NCBI RefSeq assembly: GCF_006715025.1
Contig: NZ_VFMK01000001.1
Location: 3,844,001-3,908,000, forward strand
From: Serratia fonticola
Lineage (GTDB): Bacteria; Pseudomonadota; Gammaproteobacteria; Enterobacterales; Enterobacteriaceae
DNA: 64,000 nucleotides
Direction: 5' to 3'
Shown in pieces: positions 53,236-61,240 of this stretch. The notes beneath the pieces are model-generated. The model saw only the letters and a program-made list of their open reading frames with translations. It ran no database searches and was not told the origin of the DNA. How positions within the stretch are numbered: position 1 is the first letter of the stretch; every line of letters begins with the position of its first letter. Made by a program: the position numbers and the translations under genes.

Positions 53236-54081
53236 TCAGCTACGAGCAGCCCTTTGCAGCTCGCGCGATCGCTGTTTTTCCGCGCGCGCCATAAACCACC
53301 AGGCGATAAAACCAACCACCCCGACCACCAGCAAGATTAACGTCGCCAAGGCGTTAATCTCCGGGTTAACGCCCATTCGAACGCTGGAGAACACCAACAT
53401 TGGCAACGTGGTTGCCCCTGGCCCGGCAACAAAGCTGGCAATCACCAGATCGTCCAGAGAAAGCGTAAATGCCAGCATCCAACCGGAGATCAGTGCCGGG
53501 GCAATCATTGGCAGCGTGATCACGAAAAACACTTTCAGGGGAGTCGCCCCCAGATCCATTGCCGCCTCTTCAATAGAGCGATCAAGCTCGCGCAAGCGCG
53601 AACTGATGACCACCGATACATAGGCGGTACAGAAGGTCACATGTGCCAACCAGATGGTGAACATGCCACGTTCTGAAGGCCAACCGAAAGCATGCCCCAT
53701 TGCGACAAACAGCAGCAACAGTGACAGGCCGGTGATCACATCCGGCATCACCAGCGGTGCCGTGAGCATAAAGGCAAAACCGGTCGAACCCCGGAAACGA
53801 CCAAATCGCACCATGACCACAGCGGCAATGGTACCCAGGATCACTGCGGCCGTCGCAGAAGCCGCCGCAATGGTCAAACTCAGCCCCACCGCACTGATCA
53901 TGGCTGAATCGTTGAATAACTCAATATACCAACGGATTGACCATCCTGCCCAAACGGTGACCAGTTTCGAGCTGTTAAACGAGTAGATCACCAGCATCAG
54001 CATCGGTGCGTAAAGGAAGGTGAAACCTACCACCAGAATCGCGATACGCCATGGTGAGCGCACTACCGGCAAGTTGTTCAT
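53236..54081 (-). CDS. potI: Putrescine ABC transporter permease PotI
   Basis: About 281 residues, as in E. coli. One of two permeases of the PotFGHI putrescine importer, with six helices and the EAA motif EEAAMDLGATPLKVFFVITLPMIAPALISG. The ATG at 54081 (MNNLPVVRSPWRIAILVVGF) overlaps the potH stop by four bases (ATGA), so it is coupled to potH; the longer frame that would overlap potH by 100 bases is rejected. Confidence 0.96.
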   Translation of the reverse strand: MNNLPVVRSPWRIAILVVGFTFLYAPMLMLVIYSFNSSKLVTVWAGWSIRWYIELFNDSAMISAVGLSLTIAAASATAAVILGTIAAVVMVRFGRFRGSTGFAFMLTAPLVMPDVITGLSLLLLFVAMGHAFGWPSERGMFTIWLAHVTFCTAYVSVVISSRLRELDRSIEEAAMDLGATPLKVFFVITLPMIAPALISGWMLAFTLSLDDLVIASFVAGPGATTLPMLVFSSVRMGVNPEINALATLILLVVGVVGFIAWWFMARAEKQRSRELQRAARS

Positions 54082-55040
54082 CCCTGCCCTCCCATTTCCT
54101 TGTTCTGGTGCTTGTGGAACCAGAGAATCGGTACAATCAGCAACAAGAGCATGACGGTGGCAACGGCTGAGGCCACTGGCCAATCACGGTTATTAAAGAA
54201 CTCTTGCCACAACACGCGGCCAATCATGATGCTATCCGGCCCCCCAAGCAGTTCAGGGATCACAAACTCCCCTACCGCCGGGATAAAGACCAGCATCGAA
54301 CCGGCAATGATGCCGCCCCGGGTCAACGGCACAATCACGCTGAAGAAAGTTTTCAGCGGCTTGGCACCGAGATCCAATGCCGCCTCAACCAGCGAATAAT
54401 CGAGGCGTGTCAGCGCGGTATAAATGGGTAACACCATAAACGGCAGATAGGAATAAACGATACCGATATACACCGCCAGATTGGTATGCAAAATAACCAG
54501 CGGTTGATCGATAACCCCTAACCACATCAGGAAATTATTCAGCACTCCGTTATTTTTCAGTATCCCCATCCAGGCATAGACACGGATCAGGAACGACGTC
54601 CAGGAGGGCAGGATCACCAGCAGCAACAGAATATTACGGGTCGACGCTTTGCTGTGCGCTACCGCCCACGCCAACGGATAGCCGATAACCAGACAGCACA
54701 AGGTGGAGACCGCCGCAATCTGCAAGGATTGCAAATAGGCGTCGATATATAACGGATCATCGGTCAATTGCAGGTAGTTGGCAAAGTTCAGGGCGATATC
54801 AAGCTTGCCATCCGCCCAGCTCATTAAATCGGTATAGGGTGGTATCGCCAACGCCAATTCAGACAGGCTGATCTTAAAGACAATCAGGAACGGCAACATA
54901 AACAACAGCACCAGCCACAGATAAGGCAGTGCGATCACCAGCTTACGGCCATGGGCCATCTGTAGACGCTGGATAAACGCCTTGACCGGGCCAGGTGTTC
55001 TTGCCGGAGGCTCCGGTGAACGTTCAGAAAGCAATGTCAT
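54078..55040 (-). CDS. potH: Putrescine ABC transporter permease PotH
   Basis: 320 residues with six helices and the EAA motif VEAALDLGAKPLKTFFSVIVPLTRGGIIAG. It forms the inner-membrane channel with PotI. GGAG stands eight bases before the ATG. It begins 24 bases after potG. The N-terminal cytoplasmic tail (residues 1-35) is Pro/Arg-rich. Confidence 0.96.
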   Translation of the reverse strand: MTLLSERSPEPPARTPGPVKAFIQRLQMAHGRKLVIALPYLWLVLLFMLPFLIVFKISLSELALAIPPYTDLMSWADGKLDIALNFANYLQLTDDPLYIDAYLQSLQIAAVSTLCCLVIGYPLAWAVAHSKASTRNILLLLVILPSWTSFLIRVYAWMGILKNNGVLNNFLMWLGVIDQPLVILHTNLAVYIGIVYSYLPFMVLPIYTALTRLDYSLVEAALDLGAKPLKTFFSVIVPLTRGGIIAGSMLVFIPAVGEFVIPELLGGPDSIMIGRVLWQEFFNNRDWPVASAVATVMLLLLIVPILWFHKHQNKEMGGQG

Positions 55041-55064
55041 AAAGGTTACTCCTCACTTTCTCAA

Positions 55065-56198
55065 CTACACCGTCAAGACGACGCAACTGTCGGTTTCCCA
55101 ACACAGGCGCACTTCATCACCCCAAGTCGGCATGCCTTTTCGGAAGCGGTGACCGTTCTGCAACTGCGCACTGATCATCTGCCCACTGAGCAGCCTGACA
55201 TGGTAGATCGACAGATCCCCCAGATAGGCGATATTCACCACTTCACCTACGGCAAAGTTGCAACCGTCTTCCGGCACGTCTTCACACAGCATGATCTTTT
55301 CTGGCCTCAATGCCACCTGAATAGGAACACCATCCACCACCGAAGAGTCCGGATCCACTTTGAGCGCATGCCGCAACCCCGGGCTTTGCAGGATCAGCGC
55401 ATCATCCCGCCGCGCCTGCAACACACAGTCAAACACGTTGACCGAACCGATAAACTCGGCGCTGAAACGGCTGTTCGGGTGTTCGTAGATCTCTTCCGGT
55501 TCACCGATTTGCACAAACTTGCCACGGTTCATGATGGCGATGCGCCCCGCCATGGTCATCGCTTCCTCCTGATCGTGGGTAACCATGACGCAGGTCACCC
55601 CTACGCGCTCCAAAATATCCACCACCTCGAGCTGCATGCGATCGCGCAGTTTTTTGTCCAGCGCCCCCATAGGTTCATCAAGTAGCAGTAGCTTGGGTCT
55701 TTTAGCCAGGCTGCGAGCCAACGCAACACGCTGGCGCTGCCCACCAGAAAGCTGATGCGGCTTACGTTTGGCGAATTCCTGCATATGCACCAGTGAAAGC
55801 ATCTCCGTGACTCGCTCGCTGATCTCCGCGCGCGGCATTTTGTCCTGCTTGAGGCCAAACGCAATGTTTTGCTCTACCGTCATATGGGGGAACAGGGCGT
55901 AAGACTGGAACATCATGTTTACCGGTCGCTGGTAGGGCGGCACATGGGACATATCCTGTCCATCGAGGACAATCTGCCCTTCCGTCGGCTGTTCAAAGCC
56001 GGCCAACATACGCAGCAACGTAGACTTGCCGCAACCAGAAGGCCCCAGCAGTGCAAAGATTTCCCCTTTGTAGATCGTCAGGCTGACGTCTTCTACAGCG
56101 TTCTGACCATCAAAAGTCTTAGTGAGGTTACGGATTTCCAGCAGAGGGGTGAAGACCTTCTGCGACTTGGCTTGAGGACGAGGAATGACGTCGTTCAA
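55065..56198 (-). CDS. potG: Putrescine ABC transporter ATPase PotG
   Basis: 377 residues, the E. coli length. Walker A GPSGCGKST, signature LSGGQRQRVALARSLAKRP, Walker B LLLLDEPMGALDKKLRD, and a C-terminal TOBE domain (VALRPEKIMLCEDVP, GEVVNIAYLGDLSIYHVRL). The TTG at 56198 is chosen since it gives the family start MNDVIPRPQAK and has GGAGAG eight bases upstream; the longer GTG frame adds 19 unlike residues. An ERIC element separates it from potF. Confidence 0.94.
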   Translation of the reverse strand: MNDVIPRPQAKSQKVFTPLLEIRNLTKTFDGQNAVEDVSLTIYKGEIFALLGPSGCGKSTLLRMLAGFEQPTEGQIVLDGQDMSHVPPYQRPVNMMFQSYALFPHMTVEQNIAFGLKQDKMPRAEISERVTEMLSLVHMQEFAKRKPHQLSGGQRQRVALARSLAKRPKLLLLDEPMGALDKKLRDRMQLEVVDILERVGVTCVMVTHDQEEAMTMAGRIAIMNRGKFVQIGEPEEIYEHPNSRFSAEFIGSVNVFDCVLQARRDDALILQSPGLRHALKVDPDSSVVDGVPIQVALRPEKIMLCEDVPEDGCNFAVGEVVNIAYLGDLSIYHVRLLSGQMISAQLQNGHRFRKGMPTWGDEVRLCWETDSCVVLTV

Positions 56199-56327
56199 TC
56201 GGGGTGCTCTCCGGCTAAAGCGGGACAAAAAACCACAGCAATTGCCATGGCCCAAAATGGCAATGCAGGCGGGTTAACCCCACCTGCTTATCAATACCGA
56301 GCTCAGCATGCCGAGCCCCTTATATCA

Positions 56328-56454
56328 ATACCCTATGGATTTCGAGCTGCGGCTAGGCGACAAGCTTACTCATCCCCAGGAGCTTACTTTTGGGCAAGTG
56401 ACTGGGGTGAGTAAGTGCAGGTAACAACGCTGCAGCTTGAAAGACGACGGGTAT
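56328..56454. repeat. ERIC (IRU) element between potF and potG
   Basis: A 127-base full ERIC element: left end ATACCCTATGGATTTCGAG, core CCCCAGGAGCTTAC and AAGTGACTGGGGTGAG, right end CAGCTTGAAAGACGACGGGTAT. It begins the base after the potF stop codon and is transcribed as part of the operon, where it should fold into a long hairpin. Confidence 0.92.
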
Positions 56455-57564
56455 TTACTTCCCGCTTTTAACTTTAGTCCAAGCGCGAGTAATGACACGA
56501 TCAACTTTCGGCGACTGCACATTCAGCGTGAACAATTTGGCGCGAATGTCGGCCGGTGGATAAATGTTCGGGTTATCACGCACTTCTGCATTCACCAAAG
56601 GCGTTGACTCTTTCACCGCGTTGGCATAGAAAACGTGGTTGCTGATATCCGCGATCACTTCCGGCTTGAGCAGGAAATTCAGGAACTGGTAGGCGGCATC
56701 TTTGTTTTTGGCATCTGCTGGCATCGCAAACATGTCAAAGTAAGCCAGCGCCCCTTCTTTGGGAATGGAGTAAGCCACATTCACGTCGTTTTTCGCTTCC
56801 TTGGCACGGTTGGCAGCCTGCATCACATCACCAGACCAGCCAATTGCTACGCAGATATCACCATTGGCCAGATCGTTAATATACTGGGAAGAATGGAAGT
56901 AGCGGATATTTGGCCGCAGTTTCATCAGCAGATCGTTGGCCGCACCGGTGTAATCTTCCGCATTGGTGCTGTTGGGATCTTTGCCCAGATAGTGCAGGAT
57001 GGTGGCATACACTTCGCTGGGTGCATCCAGGAAGGAAACACCACAGCTTTTCAGTTTCTCCAGGTTTTCCGGCTTGAGGATCAGATCCCAACTGTTAACC
57101 GGCGCGTCCTTACCCAACACCGCTTTGACCTTATCAACGTTATAGCCGATGCCGGTCGTCACCATCATGTATGGAATACCGTACTTATTGTCCTTGTCAT
57201 TGTGCGCCACCAATTGCAGCATTTCAGGATCAAGGTTCTTGTAGTTAGGTATCTTGCTCTTGTCCAACGGCTCAAAAATACCGGCTTTGGACTGACGTTC
57301 AAGGAAGTTGGATGAAGGTACCACCAAATCATAACCGGTGCTGCCCGCCATCAGTTTGCCTTCCAATACCTCATTGGAATCAAAAACGTCGTACACCACT
57401 TTAATGCCGGTTTCTTTCTGGAATTTGGCAAGGGTATCCGGCGCAATATAGTCGGACCAATTGTAGATATGCAGCGTGTTATCCGCGGCTGATGCGGTGA
57501 AACTTGCAGCCACCAGCACACTGGCAACCACACCCGATAACCACTTTTTACGTTGGGTGACCAT
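56455..57564 (-). CDS. potF: Putrescine-binding periplasmic protein PotF
   Basis: 369 residues with signal peptide (MVTQRKKWLSGVVASVLVAASFTASA, cleaved before ADNTLHIYNWSDYIAPDTL). PotF binds putrescine in the periplasm for PotGHI. Ligand-site residues fit NWSDYI, SSNFLERQ, VAIGWSGDVMQA and YFDMFAMPADA. The ATG at 57564 has GGAGGAAG six bases upstream. It leads the operon, and an ERIC element follows its stop at once. Confidence 0.96.
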   Translation of the reverse strand: MVTQRKKWLSGVVASVLVAASFTASAADNTLHIYNWSDYIAPDTLAKFQKETGIKVVYDVFDSNEVLEGKLMAGSTGYDLVVPSSNFLERQSKAGIFEPLDKSKIPNYKNLDPEMLQLVAHNDKDNKYGIPYMMVTTGIGYNVDKVKAVLGKDAPVNSWDLILKPENLEKLKSCGVSFLDAPSEVYATILHYLGKDPNSTNAEDYTGAANDLLMKLRPNIRYFHSSQYINDLANGDICVAIGWSGDVMQAANRAKEAKNDVNVAYSIPKEGALAYFDMFAMPADAKNKDAAYQFLNFLLKPEVIADISNHVFYANAVKESTPLVNAEVRDNPNIYPPADIRAKLFTLNVQSPKVDRVITRAWTKVKSGK

Positions 57565-57961
57565 CCGACACTTCCTCCAAAAACACAGGATAAGTTTGCA
57601 TCCCGAACGGATACAAAGCCTTCGACTCGCTGAACACAATCGTTGCGATTGTGAATGAATAGCTATGCAATTGATTGCATGCGTATTTTTCACCTATTCA
57701 ACTTGCGTGGTCACAAACAGGAGCGCAAGCCATTAGCTGAGTCTGCAGCATAACCGGAGTTATCTGGGTGTGCTAGCCTTGGGGGTAAAAAACGCCTTTT
57801 ATCGATTTATTATGCAGTTGTGCTTGATGTGATACGCCAATAACGCCTTAAATGACGAGGAATATCTGGTCATCAAGGGCTAAATGCAGAATATCTTATG
57901 GCAAGAGGAAATAAGGACATCATGCCGCTGGAGCTGCGGCATGCATAATGTACGGTGTAAA
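57565..57961. promoter_or_regulatory. potF leader and promoter region with two palindromes
   Basis: 397 bases between potF and ybjN without a gene. Two perfect inverted repeats lie near potF: 57635-57653 (CACAATCG/CGATTGTG around TTG) and 57665-57680 (ATGCAAT/ATTGCAT around TG). They could be operators or leader hairpins. I found no sigma-54 site, though potF is NtrC-controlled in E. coli. Confidence 0.55.
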
Positions 57962-58441
57962 TTAATGCAGCATCGGTTGACGAGCGGCGCTAGCGGGGTG
58001 CTCTTCGTCATCTCCCATAAACAGCAGATCGTTCGCCCTGGCTTCGAGGATCACCATCGAAATCTGCTCTTCGCCCTGCTGCATAAAGTGGGCAAACTGT
58101 TCGTAAGCCACTCCCACGGCAATGCTTAATGACTGGCAAACGATCAGTTTCGGCAGGTTGTCATCCTGAATGTCGACGAATGCTTTGATGGTCAGTGAAC
58201 TGGCGTTGATTTGGCTGAGATCCGCAACCAAGGGGATCAACGCCGTTGGCTTGACCTCCGCCAGCGCAGAAAACAGCAGCACGTTATCAACCAGATCGAT
58301 CTTGGCATCAAATACGCCGTCAAAGTTTTGCATGTGCGGCAGGTGTAACGCCTGACAGGAATCACATTCAAAGAATGAAACCCCTAATTGATCCAGCCAA
58401 CGTCGTAATAACGCCAAATCGGGGACGATGAGTGAATCCAT
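57962..58441 (-). CDS. ybjN: YbjN family regulator-like protein
   Basis: 159 residues, close to E. coli YbjN, an acidic type III secretion chaperone-like fold protein linked to motility, biofilm and stress effects when altered. Conserved block: SFFECDSCQALHLPHMQNFDGVFDAKIDLVDN and VKAFVDIQDDNLPKLIVCQSLS. No direct activity is known. It lies after rimK in the same direction with a 177-base gap. Confidence 0.93.
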   Translation of the reverse strand: MDSLIVPDLALLRRWLDQLGVSFFECDSCQALHLPHMQNFDGVFDAKIDLVDNVLLFSALAEVKPTALIPLVADLSQINASSLTIKAFVDIQDDNLPKLIVCQSLSIAVGVAYEQFAHFMQQGEEQISMVILEARANDLLFMGDDEEHPASAARQPMLH

Positions 58442-58618
58442 AAATAACCAGCCTCACAAGGTTCAAAACGTGAAAAGGCGCATAGCTTACGGAATATTCA
58501 ATCGAGATGCCACGATCAAAGCCACTAAATTCGCTAATGTAATAACTTTTAACGAGATATATTCAGCAACTGGCAACGAGATCCGCCCCAGAGTGGTGGT
58601 ACTCACACCACCGCTGGC

Positions 58619-59521
58619 TTAGCCTCCCGATTTCAAGCGAAAGCCAGGCCGTCCCCGTTGTTCGATGTATTCAATCATCATCCCGGCAATATCCAGCCTG
58701 GTGGTAGTTTCTACCCCCTCCAGCCCTGGCGAAGCATTCACTTCCATCACCAACGGGCCGCGATTGGCACGCAGAATATCGACACCGGCCACATCCAGAC
58801 CCAGCGTATTGGCAGCCTTGATGGCCGTCGTTCTTTCCTTACCGGTGATATTCACCTTGCGGGCCGTACCGCCACGATGAAGATTTGACCGAAATTCGCC
58901 CGGTTTGGCCTGCCGTTCAATCGCGGCGACAACGCGCCCCCCGACTACCAGGCAACGAATATCACTGCCCTTGGCCTCACGGATATATTCCTGTACCAGA
59001 ATATGCGCATTCAGACCACGAAACGCATCGATCACGCTTTCCGCCGCCTGGCGGGTTTCCGCCAGCACCACACCGATCCCCTGCGTGCCCTCCACCAATT
59101 TCACCACCAGCGGAGCGCCCCCCACCAGTTCAATCAAATCCCCGGTATCATCCGGGGAATGCGCGAATCCGGTAATGGGCAGATCAATCCCCTGGCGCGC
59201 CAACAGTTGCAACGAACGTAACTTGTCGCGCGCACGCGTAATGGCCACGGATTCATTCAGCGGATAGCTGCCGAGTAACTCAAACTGACGCAGCACGGCG
59301 GTACCATAGAAGGTTATCGCGGAGCCGATACGCGGGATCACGGCATCATAACGCTCCAACTGGCGGCCACGGTAATGGATGGTGGGCGCGGCCGGATTGA
59401 TATTCATATAGCAAGAAAGCGGATCGATAATATCAATATGATGCCCGCGTTGCTCTGCAGCTTCCCGCAATCTTCTGCATGAATACAATGAACCGTCGCG
59501 CGAAAGAATGGCAATTTTCAC
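58619..59521 (-). CDS. rimK: Ribosomal protein S6 modification enzyme RimK
   Basis: 300 residues as in E. coli. RimK is an ATP-grasp ligase that adds glutamate residues to the C-terminus of ribosomal protein S6 and can make poly-alpha-glutamate. ATP-grasp elements: PLVVKLVEGTQGIGVVLAET, ILVQEYIREAKGSDIRCLVVGG and GPLVMEVNASPGLEGVE with the metal-binding Glu-x-Asn. The start is GTG at 59521 with AGGGG just upstream. In E. coli nfsA lies between ybjC and rimK; here the gap is only 58 bases. Confidence 0.97.
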   Translation of the reverse strand: MKIAILSRDGSLYSCRRLREAAEQRGHHIDIIDPLSCYMNINPAAPTIHYRGRQLERYDAVIPRIGSAITFYGTAVLRQFELLGSYPLNESVAITRARDKLRSLQLLARQGIDLPITGFAHSPDDTGDLIELVGGAPLVVKLVEGTQGIGVVLAETRQAAESVIDAFRGLNAHILVQEYIREAKGSDIRCLVVGGRVVAAIERQAKPGEFRSNLHRGGTARKVNITGKERTTAIKAANTLGLDVAGVDILRANRGPLVMEVNASPGLEGVETTTRLDIAGMMIEYIEQRGRPGFRLKSGG

Positions 59522-59579
59522 TCGTCACCCCTAAAGGCGTTTGTCACCCGCTCAGGCAGGCATTCACCCATGGCCACGC

Positions 59580-59882
59580 TCAGTCTTGCGGGTCCTGGTC
59601 TTTTTTATCGTTTGCCGGTGGAGAACGCCGATCGTTTTTCGGCAATTGGGCACCACGCAGCAGGGGGCTGAACCCTTGCACTACACGCCAGACCAAAAAT
59701 GCGGCTGCTGGCACCATCAGTGCGACACCAAGAAAAATCATCCCAACCGCCGCCTGTTGCGATCCCAGCAGGCCAGGCAAACGCACGAAGTCATGAATAC
59801 TCAAATAAGACAGCACCAACAACACCATGCCCAACCCTTCAAGTACCAATACCGTGCGCGGTAAGTCACCGAATGAACGCAT
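59580..59882 (-). CDS. ybjC: YbjC family membrane protein (DUF1418)
   Basis: 100 residues with two membrane helices (VLVLEGLGMVLLVLSYLSI and VGMIFLGVALMVPAAAFLVWRVV) and a polar C-terminus. Matches E. coli YbjC (MRxxGxLPxxVLxLExxGM, MIFLGVxLMxPAA). Function unknown; in E. coli ybjC-nfsA belong to the SoxRS/MarA regulon. The ATG at 59882 has GGAG ahead. Divergent from grxA. Confidence 0.85.
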   Translation of the reverse strand: MRSFGDLPRTVLVLEGLGMVLLVLSYLSIHDFVRLPGLLGSQQAAVGMIFLGVALMVPAAAFLVWRVVQGFSPLLRGAQLPKNDRRSPPANDKKDQDPQD

Positions 59883-60120
59883 ATTTTTTTCTCCAGACTT
59901 GCTGTGCTCAGTGTAGTGAATTCGCCGTCGCAGCAACAGCCCTACATGATTAATCGGTTCTATGAATCAGACTAACAGGTAGAGCCTGCTTTTTTTTACC
60001 GCAGGCAGCGGGCATAGTAGGCGCCACAACGTGAGTGATTGCGCTACTGAAGTCGTTTTATGACGGAAGGAATGTCGTTACAATAGCGGTTAATGATAAA
60101 TAACAGACTAGGAGTGTTAC

Positions 60121-60384
60121 ATGTTTGCTGTAATCTTCGGACGTCCGGGCTGTCCTTACTGTGTCCGTGCAAAAGAGCTGGCTGAAAAATTGACTGAAGA
60201 GCGTGACGATTTCAACTTCCGTTATGTTGATATCCACGCAGAAGGCATCACCAAAGCCGATTTGGAAAAAACGGTAGGTAAGCCGGTTGAAACCGTGCCA
60301 CAAATCTTTATCGATCAGAACCACATTGGCGGCTGCACCGATTTTGAAGCTTATGCCAAAGAAAATCTGAATCTGTTTCAGTAA
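60121..60384 (+). CDS. grxA: Glutaredoxin 1
   Basis: 87 residues. A glutathione-dependent dithiol oxidoreductase with active site CPYC (C11, C14), GSH-binding ETVPQIFIDQNHIGGCTDFEAY. It reduces ribonucleotide reductase, PAPS reductase and oxidised OxyR. Nearly the E. coli protein throughout. In E. coli it is OxyR-activated; I could not assign a clean OxyR site in the 180 bases upstream. Confidence 0.98.
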   Translation: MFAVIFGRPGCPYCVRAKELAEKLTEERDDFNFRYVDIHAEGITKADLEKTVGKPVETVPQIFIDQNHIGGCTDFEAYAKENLNLFQ

Positions 60385-60403
60385 GACAGTTCTGTAACAG
60401 CAA

Positions 60404-60425
60404 AAAAGGCGCCCTGGCGCCTTTT
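60404..60425 (+). terminator. Terminator of grxA
   Basis: A ten-base perfect stem AAAAGGCGCC/GGCGCCTTTT with a two-base loop, 20 bases after the stop. Confidence 0.85.
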
Positions 60426-60529
60426 AGATTGATGACAAAACCAGATATCAGGGCAAATGACTCGGTGCACTTATACCTCACTATCTCGGATAAAAAACAG
60501 CCTCGTCATCAACCGTCTTTCAATGATGT

Positions 60530-60919
60530 TTATTGCCTTTCACGCTGATAAAAATGCTGTAACGCATTCAGAACCATCCGAATAAACAGATACACCATCG
60601 CGCCAAGAACACACCAGAATACGGCACTGACCGCATAGGCTAATTCCTGCCAGAATGAATAACCGGGCGTCAGCCAGAAATGACGGATAAGGAGACACAG
60701 TGGCACTGCGTACAGTGCGCCAAGCAAAGGACACAGAATGCGTTTCTTGCTTGACAGATAGCTGGCAATCACGCCAGGAATAACGAATAACAACAAACCT
60801 GTTTCACCATGGTGCCCAGATTCAGCACCGTTGATAGCACCAATTTTCTGACCGATAAAAACCAGGCTGAAAAGCAGGAAACAGCTGAAAATCCCCACCC
60901 AATAGCGATAACTTGCCAT
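60530..60919 (-). CDS. ybjM: YbjM family inner-membrane protein
   Basis: 129 residues with four membrane helices. E. coli YbjM similarity: ESGHHGETGLLLFVIPGVIASYLSS and SFWQELAYAVSAVFWCVLGAMVYLFI. Function unknown. GGGAGAGG stands close before the ATG. In the same position as in E. coli between grxA and ybjL, though read on the opposite strand to both. Confidence 0.88.
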   Translation of the reverse strand: MASYRYWVGIFSCFLLFSLVFIGQKIGAINGAESGHHGETGLLLFVIPGVIASYLSSKKRILCPLLGALYAVPLCLLIRHFWLTPGYSFWQELAYAVSAVFWCVLGAMVYLFIRMVLNALQHFYQRERQ

Positions 60920-61240
60920 ACACCTCTCCCTTTTAACGATACCACACCGTAGAAAACAGCCGAATCACGGACCTTGTGACGCGCCACCGAAACTGGCAAC
61001 GCTGACTGAAAATTTTTTCCTGGGTAAAAAAGGGCTAAATACATCAGGTGACGCAGTTAGTCAGCTTTATGCTGGCCGTCACGCGCCATAGCGACTAGAA
61101 TAAGCGCCGCCGATTGAGGGTTCGCATCGCCTTCCGTTGGTTAGTTGGTTATACGTTTTTATCCATATATTTTATGGTTAAATCTATATCTTATAGTGTT
61201 CTCTATCAAGCACTTACTGGTAAACAATAAGTTATCCTCC
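60920..61240. other. Divergent ybjM-ybjL intergenic region
   Basis: 321 bases. The part from about 61140 on is very A/T-rich and probably carries the ybjL promoter. No RNA gene or clear operator seen. Confidence 0.5.

Noticed and set aside
57565..57961. A sigma-54 promoter for potF
   Set aside because: No TGGCAC-N5-TTGCA match was found on the minus strand in this gap.
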